64,000 nucleotides of DNA from Platycnemis pennipes. Taxonomy: Eukaryota > Arthropoda > Insecta > Odonata > Platycnemididae. Shown here piece by piece: positions 63,031 to 64,000 of the stretch; the first letter of the stretch is position 1; each line of letters begins with the position of its first letter. The notes beneath the pieces were generated by a model. It was not told the DNA's origin. It ran no database searches and saw only the letters and a program-made list of their open reading frames with translations. Location: assembly GCA_933228895.1 (NCBI GenBank), contig OW121849.1, positions 38,658,354 to 38,722,353 of the forward strand, in the 5' to 3' direction. The translations under genes and the position numbers were made by a program.

Positions 63031-64000
63031 ACTTGCTCCAGGTAAACGTGAGTCATTAAATATCAGGGTAGGTTCATATTGCATGAGAATTAATGCGATG
63101 GCTTAATTATGCAATTTGCGACGTCGCATTTTGAAAAATGTTATAGTGTGGTATTCAGAAAACACATTCATCCTATGTGCAATACAAAATCGCATTCCGA
63201 ATCTGGGGATATGCGATAGCATCTGATATACCCAAATGTTATTGTTAAATCGGTGTTTTGAATCTTATGTTATATTTATGTAATATCCTCGTCAAATATT
63301 TGCGCCTACTCATCATAAAAATATTACTTATTTGTAGGGACTCTGAAAAGTCTTAAATAAACTCGAGGGAAAGCGGTGTAAAAATCATAGTCCCAGCGGT
63401 GCAAAAATCGCAAATTTCATGCTCCGGTGGTGAAAAAATGTTTACATATTTCTCAATTTAAACAAACAAAGAATTGTATCAGAGATATAAATTGATATAT
63501 CTAACTTATTTTATGTATTCTTCATTGATAGTTAACTAAATAAACAGAGATTTACGCAATAGACAGGCCATAACAAACGTGACTCATTGGCCACCTAGCT
63601 TGGTTCTGCTTCTCTGCGCATACAAAGTTGCGTCAAATATATATAAACCCTGTTGCGTCAAATATATGTAAATATCGCTTTCAAACTCTTTTTGGCGATC
63701 AAATATGCTGAAAATGTTCGGCATTATGGCCTACAGAGATACTTTTTCCGATCCACAGTAGCTCCGATCGAACTATAAACGTGTGGTGACACCAGTTAAT
63801 CCAAAGATACTGAGAATCGGAAATACTATTCGATACCAAATTGCCTTGCCTACCCTGACTTGTCTTTCGTAGGTACCTACCTCCCCGCCGCGGCTTATTG
63901 ACAATGATAATGCCGGCTCGCCTTAACTTAAGCAATTTTTCTAAAATTACTTTTTGCACAAATAATGCACCGCATCATACGGAAATATTACTGTGTCCCT
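63031..64000. other. Non-coding end of window
   Basis: It contains a two-copy, 25-bp tandem repeat (GTTGCGTCAAATATATRTAA at 63627 and 63652) and loosely repeated GCGGTGYAAAAATC strings at 63370-63440. An 86-codon - frame (63699-63959) has no recognisable motif. Confidence 0.42.

Overview
The window reads as a stretch of an arthropod, most probably insect, nuclear genome. It has no operon-like gene packing. It holds one clear protein-coding exon with canonical splice sites, many decayed non-LTR (RTE-type) retrotransposon 3' ends, tRNA-derived SINE-like copies, short DNA-transposon remnants and simple repeats. The order cannot be fixed from sequence alone.

The only host gene I can name is a class-2 semaphorin (Sema2a/Sema2b type), represented by a single 88-bp exon at 45077-45164 on the + strand. 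It encodes the N-terminal start of the Sema domain. No other Sema exon was recognised, so most of the window is probably semaphorin intron and/or upstream sequence, with more than 18 kb between this exon and the next one. A weak candidate first exon of a secreted protein (TATA box, short coding start, strong donor site) lies at 52405-52595 on the same strand.

Layout. 1-8.3 kb: non-coding, with two pyrimidine-rich islands and one copy of a dispersed hairpin-like repeat. 8.3-9.3 kb: inactive RTE-type reverse transcriptase remnant. 9.3-18.7 kb: non-coding with two SINE-like copies and local duplications. 18.76-19.49 kb: a pogo/Tigger-like element. 21.23-22.97 kb: a homogenised 223-bp tandem array running directly into an inverted-repeat element. 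23-43 kb: pyrimidine-rich islands, RTE 3' fragments, a tRNA-like SINE, and a hammerhead-like motif near 42.9 kb. 45.1 kb: the semaphorin exon. 45.2-64 kb: further islands, two inverted copies of a hairpin-bearing repeat (50.7 and 55.4 kb), a structured 77-bp tandem repeat (59.5 kb), and a final RTE 3' end (62.6-63.0 kb).

A recurring feature is a set of about fifteen 0.2-0.8 kb blocks that are strongly C+T-rich on the + strand (four are instead purine-rich). Most long open frames in the window come from these blocks and are Pro/Ser-rich artefacts, not genes.
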